42,031 bases of DNA from a virus. The notes under the pieces are model-generated. The model made no database searches and had not been told where the DNA came from. It saw only the letters and a list, made by a program, of their open reading frames with translations. The first letter of the stretch is position 1. The number at the start of each line of letters is the position of its first letter. Where the stretch lies: positions 1 to 42,031 of IMG/VR virus record IMGVR_UViG_3300046524_000273. The stretch is one strand, 5' to 3'. Below, piece by piece: positions 8,068 to 16,627 of this stretch. The translations under genes were made by a program, and so were the position numbers.

Positions 8068-8819
8068 CAGTCAACCTCCGGCACTCGTTGGTGCCGAAGA
8101 ATCAGCACGGTGTGATCGGCCCACATACCGCCGTAAACATCGCGGGTGGATTTCTTGTTGTAGCGGTGATGCAAGAAAGTGTTCGGCGCCGGATGCAGGT
8201 CCGGATCACTCGACAGCAGGCCATCTCCGAGGTAGATGCCTGCGTGATTTGGCGCTCCGGCGTTGATCTGCATAACGATCATGTCGCCCTTGCGCGGTAC
8301 CGACACAGGGTAGAACCCAGCCTCCTCGTAATACTTCACGTAGAGGTTTTCTCCCTCGTTCCACCAACCATCACGGCGCGGGTAATTCGGCAGATCGATG
8401 CCATGTTCGCGACTGTAGTAGTCGCGGCACAGCGCGTAACAGTCCAGCAGGCCGTGACCGAACTCGCGACCGATCAGCGGCGCTTGGTAGCCGCACGGCT
8501 TGAATTCGAAGTACTCGGTGGACGGCCAGCTGATGATGCCCCATGGCGTTTCGTGGAGTTCGCAACTCACTCGGTCAGCCATGCTCGGCAGCGGCGGCAC
8601 GTCGGGGTGGCTGTGCACAATCATCAGCACCTCGCCCCGATCTTCGGCAGCGCACTTGTCCTCTGGATTGATGATGAAATGCTCGCTTGGAGTCAGAGCG
8701 TCGTTACGGCATGGCACGTACTTCTGACGACCGTTTTCCTTGATCACTACGCCGCAACTCTCCTTCGGGTACTGCTCAGCAGCGTGCGCTTGAACCTGTT
8801 TCAGTAACGTCTTGTTCAT
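8067..8819 (-). CDS. Tail tip protein K: JAMM-like plus NlpC/P60 peptidase
   Basis: 250 residues with two recognisable domains. The first (about 1-95) is a JAMM/MPN-type metalloprotease fold with Glu20 and the HSHPDVPPLPSMAD motif (His69, His71, Asp82). The second (about 115-245) is an NlpC/P60 cysteine peptidase with Cys127 in DCYALC and His192 in NHAGIYLG. This is the layout of lambda gpK, thought to cut peptidoglycan during DNA entry. The catalytic residues of both halves look intact. Confidence 0.92.
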   Translation of the reverse strand: MNKTLLKQVQAHAAEQYPKESCGVVIKENGRQKYVPCRNDALTPSEHFIINPEDKCAAEDRGEVLMIVHSHPDVPPLPSMADRVSCELHETPWGIISWPSTEYFEFKPCGYQAPLIGREFGHGLLDCYALCRDYYSREHGIDLPNYPRRDGWWNEGENLYVKYYEEAGFYPVSVPRKGDMIVMQINAGAPNHAGIYLGDGLLSSDPDLHPAPNTFLHHRYNKKSTRDVYGGMWADHTVLILRHQRVPEVD

Positions 8820-8822
8820 GGC

Positions 8823-9512
8823 TCATCCATCAATCAGAGAGGCGCCTGGAACGCCACCGAAGGACAAGGGGTTGCCCTTGCCAAAACGTATTTCGCAGTC
8901 ACTGACCTGACCACCGCAACGATCCAGCGCAGGGTCATCGACCGGATTACCGTCAAGGTCGAACATTTTGATGCCGGTGTAGTTGCAGTCAGCGCCGCGA
9001 TACTCGCCCCACAAACACCACTCGCACCGATTCATGATCAGCCCGGCAGGGAGCATCTGCCCCTTCACCGCCGTTGGAGGCGCCAGAGCGAACACCACCT
9101 CGGTTCGGTTGATGCTCGTTGCCTGATTGATGTACGAGATGTCCACCCGCTCCATCGTGCTCGCGCCTGGGTTACCACCAGGGAAGTTCGCGGCGTCCAG
9201 GTATTTGGCGTAGGTCTGGCGAACCGTCAGCTTGATCCCGCTCAGGTGCTGGAACTGAATGCAGAGAGCGGTGATCAATCCGTCGATGTTGCTGATCTTC
9301 AGTGACGGTGAAGAGTTGTTGCCCTCGACGCTTCGGCCAAACCCAGAGGTTTCATAAGGTCGAGGGTGGTAGGTTTCGCCCTTCCAGATGATCGGCGTCG
9401 ATTGCTGGTGAGCGTGGTACCGCAAAAAACCCATGCCCCGGGATTCGCCATCCAACTCGATTAGCTGGATCAGCGCACCCGGCTCGAGCTTCTGGTCGTC
9501 CAACGTGATCAT
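8823..9512 (-). CDS. Minor tail protein, lambda L-like
   Basis: 229 residues starting MITLDDQKLEPG. The C-terminal part has four spaced cysteines (CEWCLWGEYRGADC and DRCGGQVSDCEIRFG), as in lambda gpL, which binds an iron-sulfur cluster at the tail tip. The ATG overlaps the M stop by four bases (ATGA), which decides the start over an in-frame codon about 40 residues upstream. It lies between the M and K homologues, as in lambda. Confidence 0.9.
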   Translation of the reverse strand: MITLDDQKLEPGALIQLIELDGESRGMGFLRYHAHQQSTPIIWKGETYHPRPYETSGFGRSVEGNNSSPSLKISNIDGLITALCIQFQHLSGIKLTVRQTYAKYLDAANFPGGNPGASTMERVDISYINQATSINRTEVVFALAPPTAVKGQMLPAGLIMNRCEWCLWGEYRGADCNYTGIKMFDLDGNPVDDPALDRCGGQVSDCEIRFGKGNPLSFGGVPGASLIDG

Positions 9513-9847
9513 GGATTGAATACCTGCTGAAAGGTGGTGCTGAGGGTGTACTTCTTGTTGCCGTGCGTTTGTAGCTGCCAGCCACCGGTGGTGATGAAGG
9601 CGCCCTGCTCCTCCAGCGGAGGCGTCCACAGGAAATGATTCGCCCCTTTATGCCTTTTGAAAAAGTCGCGGATCGGCTTGATGTAGGCTTCGCCTCCGGT
9701 GAACGACACCGAGTAGGAGCCGGCAACATTGTTGATCCCCACTGACAAGCGCTGGCTATAACCGTTGCCATACTTGGACTCGAGGGTGTCAGGCTGGTCA
9801 TCGCCCGACGAGCCGACCCGGGGAGACCAGTTGAATACTTCGGCCAT
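9509..9847 (-). CDS. Minor tail protein, lambda M-like
   Basis: 112 residues starting MAEVFNWSPRVGSSGD. The segments YGNGYSQRLSVGIN, IRDFFKRHKGANHFLWTPP and the aromatic C-terminal end are typical of the lambda M family of small tail tip proteins. It starts inside the tape measure stop (TGATG) and ends in an ATGA overlap with L, so H-M-L are coupled. Confidence 0.9.
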   Translation of the reverse strand: MAEVFNWSPRVGSSGDDQPDTLESKYGNGYSQRLSVGINNVAGSYSVSFTGGEAYIKPIRDFFKRHKGANHFLWTPPLEEQGAFITTGGWQLQTHGNKKYTLSTTFQQVFNP

Positions 9848-12800
9848 CAACCATTCCTCCGATTGCTTGGATCAAGCAGGCCGTTTTGGCCTTTTTCCTG
9901 AACGATTACTCCGCGAGCAATTTTCGGCATCTCCGCGCGCACAGTCGCCAGCAGCGCCTGGCCCATCTCTTCGTACCCTTCTGGCGAGTTGACGGCACCG
10001 CCGGAGCCATCGCCATTAATGTGCAGGTGAATCTCAGGCGTGGCGCCCGACCCGCTGTTGGCGGCAACGGCCGGTGCAGTGAATGCAGGCGAAATGCCTG
10101 GACTGCCGACGAATCCGCCGCTGGCATAGCCTGGCTTGCCGCTGCGGTTCAGGCCGATCAGGTAATCCTTCATGCCTGGCTGATCGACCACCTCCTTGCG
10201 GATCACCACCTCGCCGCCGTGAACGACGCCCTTGGGTTCGAACTTGCCGCCCGGGCCGGTGTAGCCGCCCTCTGAGAAACCAGCCAAGGACATGCCGGCG
10301 ACCATGCCCGCATTGGCGTAACCGGCAGCGAGCAACGCAGCACCGACCGGAATACCGCCGAGAATGGTCAACTCGGCTGGGGCTTTGGCGGCAGCGATCT
10401 GGGCGTTCATGATGATCGACGCGACCGCAAATGCTTTCTGGGCGACGAACAGAGCCTTGTAGGCGCCTGACTGCTCGCCAGCGATCTTGCCAACCATGTC
10501 AGCAGCCTGGCCGGACAGCTCGCTGAAGGTGCCCATCACGGCCACCTTGTACGCGCCCTGTATGTCAGACAACCGTAACTGGTTGGACTGATTGATCTCA
10601 ACGACACGGTCCAGATACTGCTGCTCGGCTGCCAACTTCTGCTCGTTGGTGCTTTGCTGGTCAGCCAGGATCTGGTCGCGTAGATCCGCCTGCATCGCCA
10701 ACTGCTTGTCATGCCATTTTTTGAGCGCTGATTCAGCTTCAGCGATCTTGACCAGCTCGCCTGATGGGCCACCCACCGAAGAATCTATGCCGCCGAACTC
10801 CGGCGCCTCGGTAACAGTTGCTTTCGAGATTGCATCGGCGCCGGCTCGGTAGTCGTCCGAGCTGAGCTTGCCTGCACGGTTCGCTGTTTCCAACACCTGC
10901 ATGCGCTCTTTGGTCGTCGACAACAGCGCCTGCTCTTTGGTCTGCAAACTGGACATCAGGCCGTCGTAGGCCTTCCTGGCATTGAGCGCGTCCAGCTCAA
11001 TGGCTTTGCCTTCGAGCATCACCTTGTTTTTGTCAGTCAGCTTGGAAAGCTCACCGGTAGTAAGGTCGTATCGGAGGCGCCCCAGTTCGGTGGTCTCACC
11101 GTACAGTGCAACCTGCTGAGTGAGATTTGCCAGGGTTTGCTTGTATGCATTACCCAATTGTTCTGTTTGGCGCTGGGCATCCTCACCGGCTTTTTTCGCC
11201 TTCTGCTGTGCCTCTTCTGTAGCTTTGGCCGCATCCTTGGCAGCCGTCTCAGCGGTCAACAGAATGCGCCAGCCTTGAGCCACCGCGGGGTCAACGCCTT
11301 CCCGCTGGATTTTTCGATTGAGCTCACCCAATGGGTCGCCGCCGTCACGAGCAGCGTTCAGCCTTTCGGTCAGCGTTTTTGTGTAGCTATCCCAGCCATC
11401 TATGATTTTCTGATCTGGGCCTTCAATTTTTTTGAGGCCTGCTCCAGCCTGCCCTGCGGCGGCAGCAACATCGTTCAAGCGGCCAGTAAGCATCATGGCA
11501 ACGTCGCCATAATCTCCAGAAGCCTTGACTGCCTCACCGTATGCAGCCGAAGAAGCATTGATCGCTTTGGTCATGTCCTCATTCGGGCCAATGGCTGCGA
11601 CGAGCTCCTGGCTTGCCGAGTCGATATCCTGACCGCTGGCAATACGACGATTGAAATCCGTGACGGCACGATCACGCTGGAAGGGGTTGGCCTTGTAGGT
11701 GTCACCCCATTTGTCATTGCCTTGCGCCGCTGCGCGGATGTCTCGCAGCGCCTTCTGCGCAGCGACCTGTGCATCAGCCTGCTGTTGAATTACGCCGCCC
11801 AACTTGTAACGAGCCTGCTCTTTGCCAAGCTCGGCAAACTCCTTGCGCAGCTCCTCGACTGGGCGCTTCAAGTCAACAGTGGCCTGGCGGGCCTTATCGC
11901 TGTTATCGCTGAACAAAAGATAGCTGGCAGCCACTGCACCAGCAGTTAAGGCGAGCCCTGCAGGACCGCCCATAACACCAAGAAGTGCCGAACCGGCACG
12001 TCCAGCCAGAGATGTTGCTGCAGCTTGAGCGGACTGAGCTGCATTTTGTGCGGCTGTAGCTTGTACATCAGCGAGCCTAGCGGCGCGCAAGCGACCAAGA
12101 GCTGCTGCATGCGCATCCGTAAATCTCGTTGCAGCAACTTGGGCCTCTGCCGCCACGGTCTCGGCTGCCGCCCGTCTAACCGCCATGTTTGCAGAATCAA
12201 GCTGCGCCTTAGTACGTCCGATCTCAGCTGAGTTTGCTTCCCGGATTGCGCCAACCTGGGCCCAAAGGCTCTTGACCAGCTCGCCCACCTTCAGGCCGCC
12301 ATACGCGGTACCAACAGTGAGCGCAGAGGCCGCGAGCACATCCATGTTTTCGGCAACAAACGTAACCGCACGAGCGAGCAGCTTAGTGCTCCCGGTCGCC
12401 CCGTCCATTCCTCCGACCCAAGCCTGGAACGAGTTGCTAACAGTTGTAGTGGCACGACTTACCGAGCCGGGCAAATCCTTAAATTCCCCCTGCAGTACGC
12501 CCAACTGACTGATCAGCGCGGGCACTACCTTGTCGATAGTGAGTAGCCCCTGATCTGCCATGGCCTTTAAATCTTTACGGGCTACGCCCATGCCAGCAGC
12601 GAGGGCTCGAATTACCCGATCACCGTTTTCATTGACTGCATTGAATTCCTCACCACGCAAAACCCCTTGACCCAGTGCCTGGGAGAACTGGGTGATTACT
12701 GAGGAAGATTCAGCAGCGCCAGCTCCTGAAAGCTGCAACCCCAAAGCAAGCGCCTCAGTGACTCCAAGAACATCGCTTGACGAGTAGCCAAACTCCCGCA

Positions 12801-13224
12801 TCGAAGCAGAGGACCTGCTGTACAGGTTCGCATTATCCGAGAACACCGTCCCAGTCCTTTGACTGATCTCAAATAAAGACTTTTGACTGACTGCAAAATC
12901 ATCGGTTCCTGTGGTTGCTTGCTTGAGGCGAGCATTGACTTGGTTCCAGGCGTCAGCTTGGTGGATAACATTGCCGACTGCCAGCGCACCAGCCATGGCT
13001 GCTGCGTAACTCCCAACCGTGGAAGTAAGCGACTGCATCGCAGCGCCTTGGGCGCGCACGGCAGCCTCCTGGGATCGCCAAGAACTGGTTGCATCCCGAT
13101 TGCCAGAAGTAATGGTCCGGAGATAGCTCTGCCCCATGCGTCCTGCTCTGGCCATTTCACGCTGGTAGGCGCTTGTTTCGGCAGACACGCTGACGATCAA
13201 AGAGCGAAGGGTCTGTCCCGCCAT
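9847..13224 (-). CDS. Tape measure protein
   Basis: 1125 residues. The N-terminal 300 residues carry the typical phage tape-measure domain (ADAWNQVNARLKQA, SQRTGTVFSDNANLYSR, GEEFNAVNENGDRVIRALA). A long alanine- and glutamine-rich helical region follows, with hydrophobic segments near 405-430 (LLGVMGGPAGLALTAGAVAAS) and 975-1010, then a glycine-rich C-terminus (FSEGGYTGPGG). The length sets tail length; by analogy with lambda H (853 residues) this tail would be longer than lambda's. The gene has its own start signal (CTGGAGAAAAGC before ATG) just after a terminator. Confidence 0.93.
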   Translation of the reverse strand: MAGQTLRSLIVSVSAETSAYQREMARAGRMGQSYLRTITSGNRDATSSWRSQEAAVRAQGAAMQSLTSTVGSYAAAMAGALAVGNVIHQADAWNQVNARLKQATTGTDDFAVSQKSLFEISQRTGTVFSDNANLYSRSSASMREFGYSSSDVLGVTEALALGLQLSGAGAAESSSVITQFSQALGQGVLRGEEFNAVNENGDRVIRALAAGMGVARKDLKAMADQGLLTIDKVVPALISQLGVLQGEFKDLPGSVSRATTTVSNSFQAWVGGMDGATGSTKLLARAVTFVAENMDVLAASALTVGTAYGGLKVGELVKSLWAQVGAIREANSAEIGRTKAQLDSANMAVRRAAAETVAAEAQVAATRFTDAHAAALGRLRAARLADVQATAAQNAAQSAQAAATSLAGRAGSALLGVMGGPAGLALTAGAVAASYLLFSDNSDKARQATVDLKRPVEELRKEFAELGKEQARYKLGGVIQQQADAQVAAQKALRDIRAAAQGNDKWGDTYKANPFQRDRAVTDFNRRIASGQDIDSASQELVAAIGPNEDMTKAINASSAAYGEAVKASGDYGDVAMMLTGRLNDVAAAAGQAGAGLKKIEGPDQKIIDGWDSYTKTLTERLNAARDGGDPLGELNRKIQREGVDPAVAQGWRILLTAETAAKDAAKATEEAQQKAKKAGEDAQRQTEQLGNAYKQTLANLTQQVALYGETTELGRLRYDLTTGELSKLTDKNKVMLEGKAIELDALNARKAYDGLMSSLQTKEQALLSTTKERMQVLETANRAGKLSSDDYRAGADAISKATVTEAPEFGGIDSSVGGPSGELVKIAEAESALKKWHDKQLAMQADLRDQILADQQSTNEQKLAAEQQYLDRVVEINQSNQLRLSDIQGAYKVAVMGTFSELSGQAADMVGKIAGEQSGAYKALFVAQKAFAVASIIMNAQIAAAKAPAELTILGGIPVGAALLAAGYANAGMVAGMSLAGFSEGGYTGPGGKFEPKGVVHGGEVVIRKEVVDQPGMKDYLIGLNRSGKPGYASGGFVGSPGISPAFTAPAVAANSGSGATPEIHLHINGDGSGGAVNSPEGYEEMGQALLATVRAEMPKIARGVIVQEKGQNGLLDPSNRRNG

Positions 13225-13239
13225 GCTTTTCTCCAGGTA

Positions 13240-13266
13240 ATAAAAAGCCCCGCACTTGGCGGGGCT
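13240..13266 (-). terminator. Strong intrinsic terminator after the lipoprotein moron
   Basis: On the minus strand AGCCCCGC-CAAGT-GCGGGGCT is followed by TTTTTATT, an eight-pair stem. It closes the lipoprotein gene and lies just before the tape measure gene, so late transcripts must read through it. Confidence 0.8.
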
Positions 13267-13284
13267 CTGGTAGCTCTCTGTAAC

Positions 13285-13644
13285 CTAAACTCGGTTTGCA
13301 CATCCCTGACGCGATGTGTCGATAAGCAAATCGCCCTCGACGCGGAACCCGATCATCCCGACCAGGAATGAGTGGTTCAATTGACTCATAACGACATCAG
13401 TCAGGCCTACCGCGCAGCCATCTTGCTGGATGGCGTTATCCATCGCGGTCTTCATATTCGGGATACCCGTAGGGAAGATAATTACCGGGTAGTTATCCTC
13501 ACCGGTTACGCGTTTTCCCTTCACGAACTTCGAGGAATTTACGTTGTAATTCTTGGTGCTTGCGACTGTCATGTCGGCGACACGAATGGTGCAGCCCGAA
13601 GCAACAACAGCGCCGAGAAGCATTGCAATAGCGGCTTTTTTCAT
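13285..13644 (-). CDS. Small lipoprotein, candidate superinfection-exclusion moron
   Basis: 119 residues starting MKKAAIAMLLGAVVASGC: a signal peptide with lipobox ending at Cys18. The rest is soluble and probably periplasmic, with the cysteine residues of IQQDGCAVG and RQGCANRV. GGAGGG before the ATG at 13642-13644 decides the start. The gene has its own extended -10 promoter upstream and terminator downstream and sits between the tail chaperones and the tape measure gene. In HK97 the equivalent place holds gene 15, a superinfection-exclusion protein. The protein is not similar in sequence as far as I can tell, so the function is inferred from locus and export signal. Confidence 0.8.
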   Translation of the reverse strand: MKKAAIAMLLGAVVASGCTIRVADMTVASTKNYNVNSSKFVKGKRVTGEDNYPVIIFPTGIPNMKTAMDNAIQQDGCAVGLTDVVMSQLNHSFLVGMIGFRVEGDLLIDTSRQGCANRV

Positions 13645-13668
13645 GGGTCCCTCCGTAAATTTGGCCGC

Positions 13669-13677
13669 AATATAGCA
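13669..13677 (-). promoter_or_regulatory. Extended -10 promoter of the lipoprotein gene
   Basis: On the minus strand TGCTATATT matches an extended -10 element (TGn then TATATT), about 25 bases before the ATG. The possible -35 TTGTAA at 13689-13694 is only 14 bases away, so the TG motif would have to do most of the work. It would allow expression in the lysogen. Confidence 0.45.
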
Positions 13678-13710
13678 GGTCGCCATCATTACAAGCGTAG
13701 ATTTTCCTGA

Positions 13711-14025
13711 TTAAGCTTCCTTGGCCTTGACCATCAAGAAAGCCTTGAACAGTTCTGCTCCCTCCTCGGCCTGGGTAGCCTCGTCAACAACTTGCTCCGG
13801 CTCGGCTTTCCACTTCGGCAACAAGTCCACGGCGGACACCTTCGCGCCCTGAGCCTGAAACACTGATGCGGCGATGATCGATGCCTGGATGTCGCCTCGA
13901 GTGTCACTGAGTGGCGATTCCTGGTTGTAGGCCATCCAGAGGAACAACTCCTCGGCAGTCATCCGTGACCTCAAATCCTGCAATGTCATACCGAGCCGGA
14001 GGGCCAGAGTCAGCATAAACACCAA
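13711..14025 (-). CDS. Tail assembly chaperone T part (DUF4035-like), made by frameshift
   Basis: About 104 codons, ending in an acidic, Lys-containing tail (AFLMVKAKEA). The segment LRLGMTLQDLRSRMTAEEL is typical of DUF4035, the T half of G/GT tail chaperone pairs. It lies in the -1 frame relative to the upstream G gene and connects to it at GGGAAAC (14046-14052). In that case the product is a G-T fusion spanning 14513 to 13711. An AAGGAGG sequence nine bases before a TTG at 14025 could also allow separate initiation. The fusion helps load the tail tube protein onto the tape measure. Confidence 0.85.
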   Translation of the reverse strand: MVFMLTLALRLGMTLQDLRSRMTAEELFLWMAYNQESPLSDTRGDIQASIIAASVFQAQGAKVSAVDLLPKWKAEPEQVVDEATQAEEGAELFKAFLMVKAKEA

Positions 14026-14039
14026 CTCTGGCTCCTCCT

Positions 14040-14513
14040 TTAGCCGTTTCCCGCTACGTCCACCGGGTCTTCTGCATCAGCTCCCGCCGCGACACCACTG
14101 AGTTCGAAAGCCTTGCCTACCAGTCGGTCATGGACAGGACTGAAAGCCTCGGCAACCACGGTGACATCCTCGTCGGCGAACACCCGGGAGTTGGCCTCAT
14201 CAAACAGGGTGCGGACCAGGACGAAGGCATACAGTGGCGACGACTGGATTTCCACCAGCGGCTCCGCCGGCGGCGCCTCATCACCTTCAACTTCGACAGG
14301 CTGTGCGGTCAGTCCGGCAGCCAGACGGGCAGAGGTAACAATTTCGGACGCCCGTCGACGATACTCGACCCAATCACCGGCGCTCATTGCACGAACCACC
14401 ACCTTGGCACCGCCCCACTCTGGCACCGGCACCGCCTCATGCTTGAAGTTGCGCATGGGGTCGAGCGCCATTGATCGCAGATCCATCGCCCCCGATGCTT
14501 TTAGCTTCGCCAT
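14040..14513 (-). CDS. Tail assembly chaperone G
   Basis: 157 residues. It resembles phage tail assembly chaperones of the G type, with VPVPEWGGAKVVVRAMSAGD near the start (the motif of this family) and an acidic C-terminus ending VDVAGNG. It stops with TAA (14042-14040) two codons after the slippery heptamer. Its ATG overlaps the tail tube stop (TAATG). Cytoplasmic assembly factor, not part of the finished tail. Confidence 0.88.
   Translation of the reverse strand: MAKLKASGAMDLRSMALDPMRNFKHEAVPVPEWGGAKVVVRAMSAGDWVEYRRRASEIVTSARLAAGLTAQPVEVEGDEAPPAEPLVEIQSSPLYAFVLVRTLFDEANSRVFADEDVTVVAEAFSPVHDRLVGKAFELSGVAAGADAEDPVDVAGNG
14046..14052 (-). promoter_or_regulatory. -1 ribosomal frameshift signal GGGAAAC
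   Basis: On the minus strand the zero frame reads GCG GGA AAC GGC TAA, so the heptamer G GGA AAC has the X XXY YYZ form and the right phase. It compares with G GGA AAG of lambda G/T. After a -1 slip, reading continues as CGG CTA AAG and joins the T frame, which has no stop before 13711. Confidence 0.88.
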
Positions 14514-14980
14514 TACGGAATCACCGGTAGATCGAAGGACACAGCACCGGTGATGCGCACGTTGAAGGTGCCATTGACCGTACCGTTCGGCGCAGCGTCC
14601 CAGGTGAACTGGGTAACCAGACCCAAGAAGCTCGAGGACGAACCATCCTTGAACACCGACTTGAATGCCCGAGGCTCGCCGTCGTCGCGAGCGGCCCGCA
14701 GTACGGTCTGGGCTTCGTCATCAGCTTTCCAGTTGCCGGACATGCTGAACGTGCCGTTGTCAGCCAGACCCACGGTGAACTCCTTGGCCTCACTGGCCAG
14801 CACCGTTACTTCAATTTCGTCCGACTGGCCGCCCTGGAACTGCGGCTGCTTGATGGTGACCGACAGATCCGCCCAGGTCAGGCCAGCCTCTTTCGGATCA
14901 GTGGTGGTGAGATTGGAAACGCTGAGAGCGGTGCCCTGCGTTTTGACAAACTTCGCTTTCGTTGGGGATTGAGCGGCCAT
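14513..14980 (-). CDS. Major tail tube protein
   Basis: 155 residues. The region DLSVTIKQPQFQGGQSDEIE and the C-terminal beta-rich part (LGLVTQFTWDAAPNGTVNGTFNVR) match the tail tube proteins of lambda- and HK97-like siphophages. It lies directly before the tail chaperones, as in those phages. It polymerises around the tape measure to make the tail tube. ATG at 14978-14980 is preceded by AGGAGG. Confidence 0.9.
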   Translation of the reverse strand: MAAQSPTKAKFVKTQGTALSVSNLTTTDPKEAGLTWADLSVTIKQPQFQGGQSDEIEVTVLASEAKEFTVGLADNGTFSMSGNWKADDEAQTVLRAARDDGEPRAFKSVFKDGSSSSFLGLVTQFTWDAAPNGTVNGTFNVRITGAVSFDLPVIP

Positions 14981-14988
14981 GAGGCCTC

Positions 14989-15336
14989 CTATGGTTGCAG
15001 GGTGTATTCCCAGCTCACGCTGTGGAGTTTGGTGTCATCTTCAAAAACGTCTGGCAGTCGATCAGCACTGCCGGTGGTGAAGTCGTCGCCGTCGGCAGTC
15101 ATGGCGGCGAATGCCAGCCCAGCCAAAGTCAAAGCCTGCAGGAAGCTTTCGCCCCAAGCGTCCAGCTGGATGGTTAGTTCGCTGGAACCATCCCAGCCGG
15201 CCAGCGTAAAACCACTGCCGCCGCTTACCGTTTGAATGACGAGTCGCGGTTGCGCGGCATCTTCAGGGGCAACGCCGAAGTAAACGCGCCCGTCGACCAG
15301 AGGCGAGAGCCTGTCGATGAGGGATTTCTCAATCAT
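14989..15336 (-). CDS. Tail terminator / DUF3168-like protein
   Basis: 115 residues. LIDRLSPLVDGRVYFGVAPED and LTIQLDAWGESFLQALTLA are typical of the DUF3168 (HK97 gp10 neighbour) group. The position between the HK97-gp10-like protein and the tail tube fits a head-tail or tail-completion role. Tight spacing on both sides. Confidence 0.82.
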   Translation of the reverse strand: MIEKSLIDRLSPLVDGRVYFGVAPEDAAQPRLVIQTVSGGSGFTLAGWDGSSELTIQLDAWGESFLQALTLAGLAFAAMTADGDDFTTGSADRLPDVFEDDTKLHSVSWEYTLQP

Positions 15337-15341
15337 TGGGT

Positions 15342-15788
15342 TTACCGGGTGATTGCGTTGTCGATGCCTTCAGCCAACTTGTCGGTGGTGGCCTTCTCGA
15401 TCTCGGCGATGTTGCTGTCCCACGCAGGGCGAATGAATGGAGCAGCCGCCATTTTCGACGTGCCTTGCTCGATAAACTTCCAGTAGAAAGGTGACTCGTT
15501 GGCCTTGGCCGCTCCCGCCTTTTTGCCGCGGCTACGGCTAGACCTTTTCACCCGGACACCAGCAGTAGCGCCACCAGGTGTATCGGACTGTTTGAGTCGG
15601 GTCGCGGTGATATTCTTCTTCAGATTACCGGTGCGAACAGGTGTTTTCTCGCGAGTTTTGTCCCGTGCTACGCGCGCGCCGGCCATGACCGCATCCTGCA
15701 CAATCTTGTTGCCCATCGACTTGGCCAGGCTTTCGAAGTCTTCCTGAAGCTCTCCGAAACCCGTCACGCTAATGGTTCCATTACTCAT
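15342..15788 (-). CDS. HK97 gp10-like head-tail component
   Basis: 148 residues starting MSNGTISVTGF. KIVQDAVMAGARVARDKTREKTPVRTG is the family signature, followed by basic KRSSRSRGKK and YWKFIEQGTSKMAAAPFIRPAWD. The start is set by the ATGA overlap with the upstream stop; the frame runs seven codons further upstream. Belongs to the head-tail joining group. Confidence 0.9.
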   Translation of the reverse strand: MSNGTISVTGFGELQEDFESLAKSMGNKIVQDAVMAGARVARDKTREKTPVRTGNLKKNITATRLKQSDTPGGATAGVRVKRSSRSRGKKAGAAKANESPFYWKFIEQGTSKMAAAPFIRPAWDSNIAEIEKATTDKLAEGIDNAITR

Positions 15789-16105
15789 TTTGGCTTCACC
15801 GTTTTGCACATGAGCTTGAGCATGTCCCGCTGATTATTTGGCATCGGGGCCACGATTTCGTAGCTGATGCCGTCGTGCACCAGGTGCTGGCCTGCCACCA
15901 CGTCCTTGCGGTACCGAATGTTGATTTCAGCGGTGACCGTGACCTGCATCTGTGACGCGGCTTCGTACATGCGTCCTGAGGGGATGTTGATCTCCGCCCA
16001 GAGCTTGCCGAGGTCGCCCCACACTTTCGAGGGCTGGCCGAGGGCATCCTTGCCCTCGATGTAGCCGCGGCGCATGCAGCGGTGACGCATTGGGCCGGCT
16101 CTCAT
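15785..16105 (-). CDS. Head closure / head-tail adaptor protein
   Basis: 106 residues. LGKLWAEINIPSGRMYEAASQMQVTV and YRKDVVAGQHLVHDGISYEI match phage head-closure (SPP1 gp16 / HK97-type adaptor) proteins. The start MRAGPMRHR overlaps the stop of the connector gene by one base. It seals the portal channel side of the head where the tail attaches. Confidence 0.87.
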   Translation of the reverse strand: MRAGPMRHRCMRRGYIEGKDALGQPSKVWGDLGKLWAEINIPSGRMYEAASQMQVTVTAEINIRYRKDVVAGQHLVHDGISYEIVAPMPNNQRDMLKLMCKTVKPK

Positions 16106-16404
16106 CAGTAGCGCTTCCTGTACATGAGCAGCCGCTCAACAGCCAGCGGCACTACGGTGGAAATGGTGCCCAGCGCCACGCCTTCGCGGTTGGCGTACCA
16201 ATGCCCGACCAAAAGCAGGACGGCCTGCTCAACGTCCGCAGTAAAACCCATCTGACCAGGCTCAACCGGCTCACCCTCGACCAGCTCCCTGTCGCAATGC
16301 ATGGCCACGTGGGACTTGGCCGCCTCGAAGTAGCCGGTGATGAGCGAATCCTCTTCGTCGTCATCGACCTTGAGGTGACTCTTCACGCGCGCCAGGTCGA
16401 TCAT
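16105..16404 (-). CDS. Head-tail connector protein, gp6-like
   Basis: 99 residues. MIDLARVKSHLKVDDDEEDSLI and the helical EAAKSHV and LLLVGHWYANRE segments match HK97 gp6-like connector proteins, which form a ring below the portal. The gene begins right after the previous stop. Confidence 0.9.
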   Translation of the reverse strand: MIDLARVKSHLKVDDDEEDSLITGYFEAAKSHVAMHCDRELVEGEPVEPGQMGFTADVEQAVLLLVGHWYANREGVALGTISTVVPLAVERLLMYRKRY

Positions 16405-16605
16405 TTACTTATTCTCGTTTGGCTTTGACTGCTTGTTGGATTTCGGAGCGGTGCCGTCTTCGAGGGCTGCCAGCCCCTTGCCGATCAGTTGGTGTCCGTA
16501 CTCTTCGTCTTCCAGCTCCAGAACCTGGCCGGCGGATACTCGACCGCTTTGGGTCTTGACCTTTTCGGGGTCGCCTTCGAAGCCCCACAGAACTTTGACT
16601 TTCAT
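16405..16605 (-). CDS. Small hypothetical protein after the capsid gene
   Basis: 66 residues starting MKVKVLWGFEGDPEK. AGGTGA five bases before the ATG at 16603-16605 decides the start over an in-frame GTG three codons upstream. The beginning (KVKVLWGF) and GRVSAGQVLELEDEEYGHQLI resemble small proteins often found between capsid and connector genes, and the C-terminus is Lys/Asn-rich. Function unknown. Confidence 0.75.
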   Translation of the reverse strand: MKVKVLWGFEGDPEKVKTQSGRVSAGQVLELEDEEYGHQLIGKGLAALEDGTAPKSNKQSKPNENK

Positions 16606-16627
16606 GATTGTCACCTGATGAATGGTT

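Noticed and set aside
8034-8807. 257-codon plus-strand frame opposite gene K
   Set aside because: K has two intact catalytic domains on the other strand; the plus frame has no motif or ribosome-binding site.
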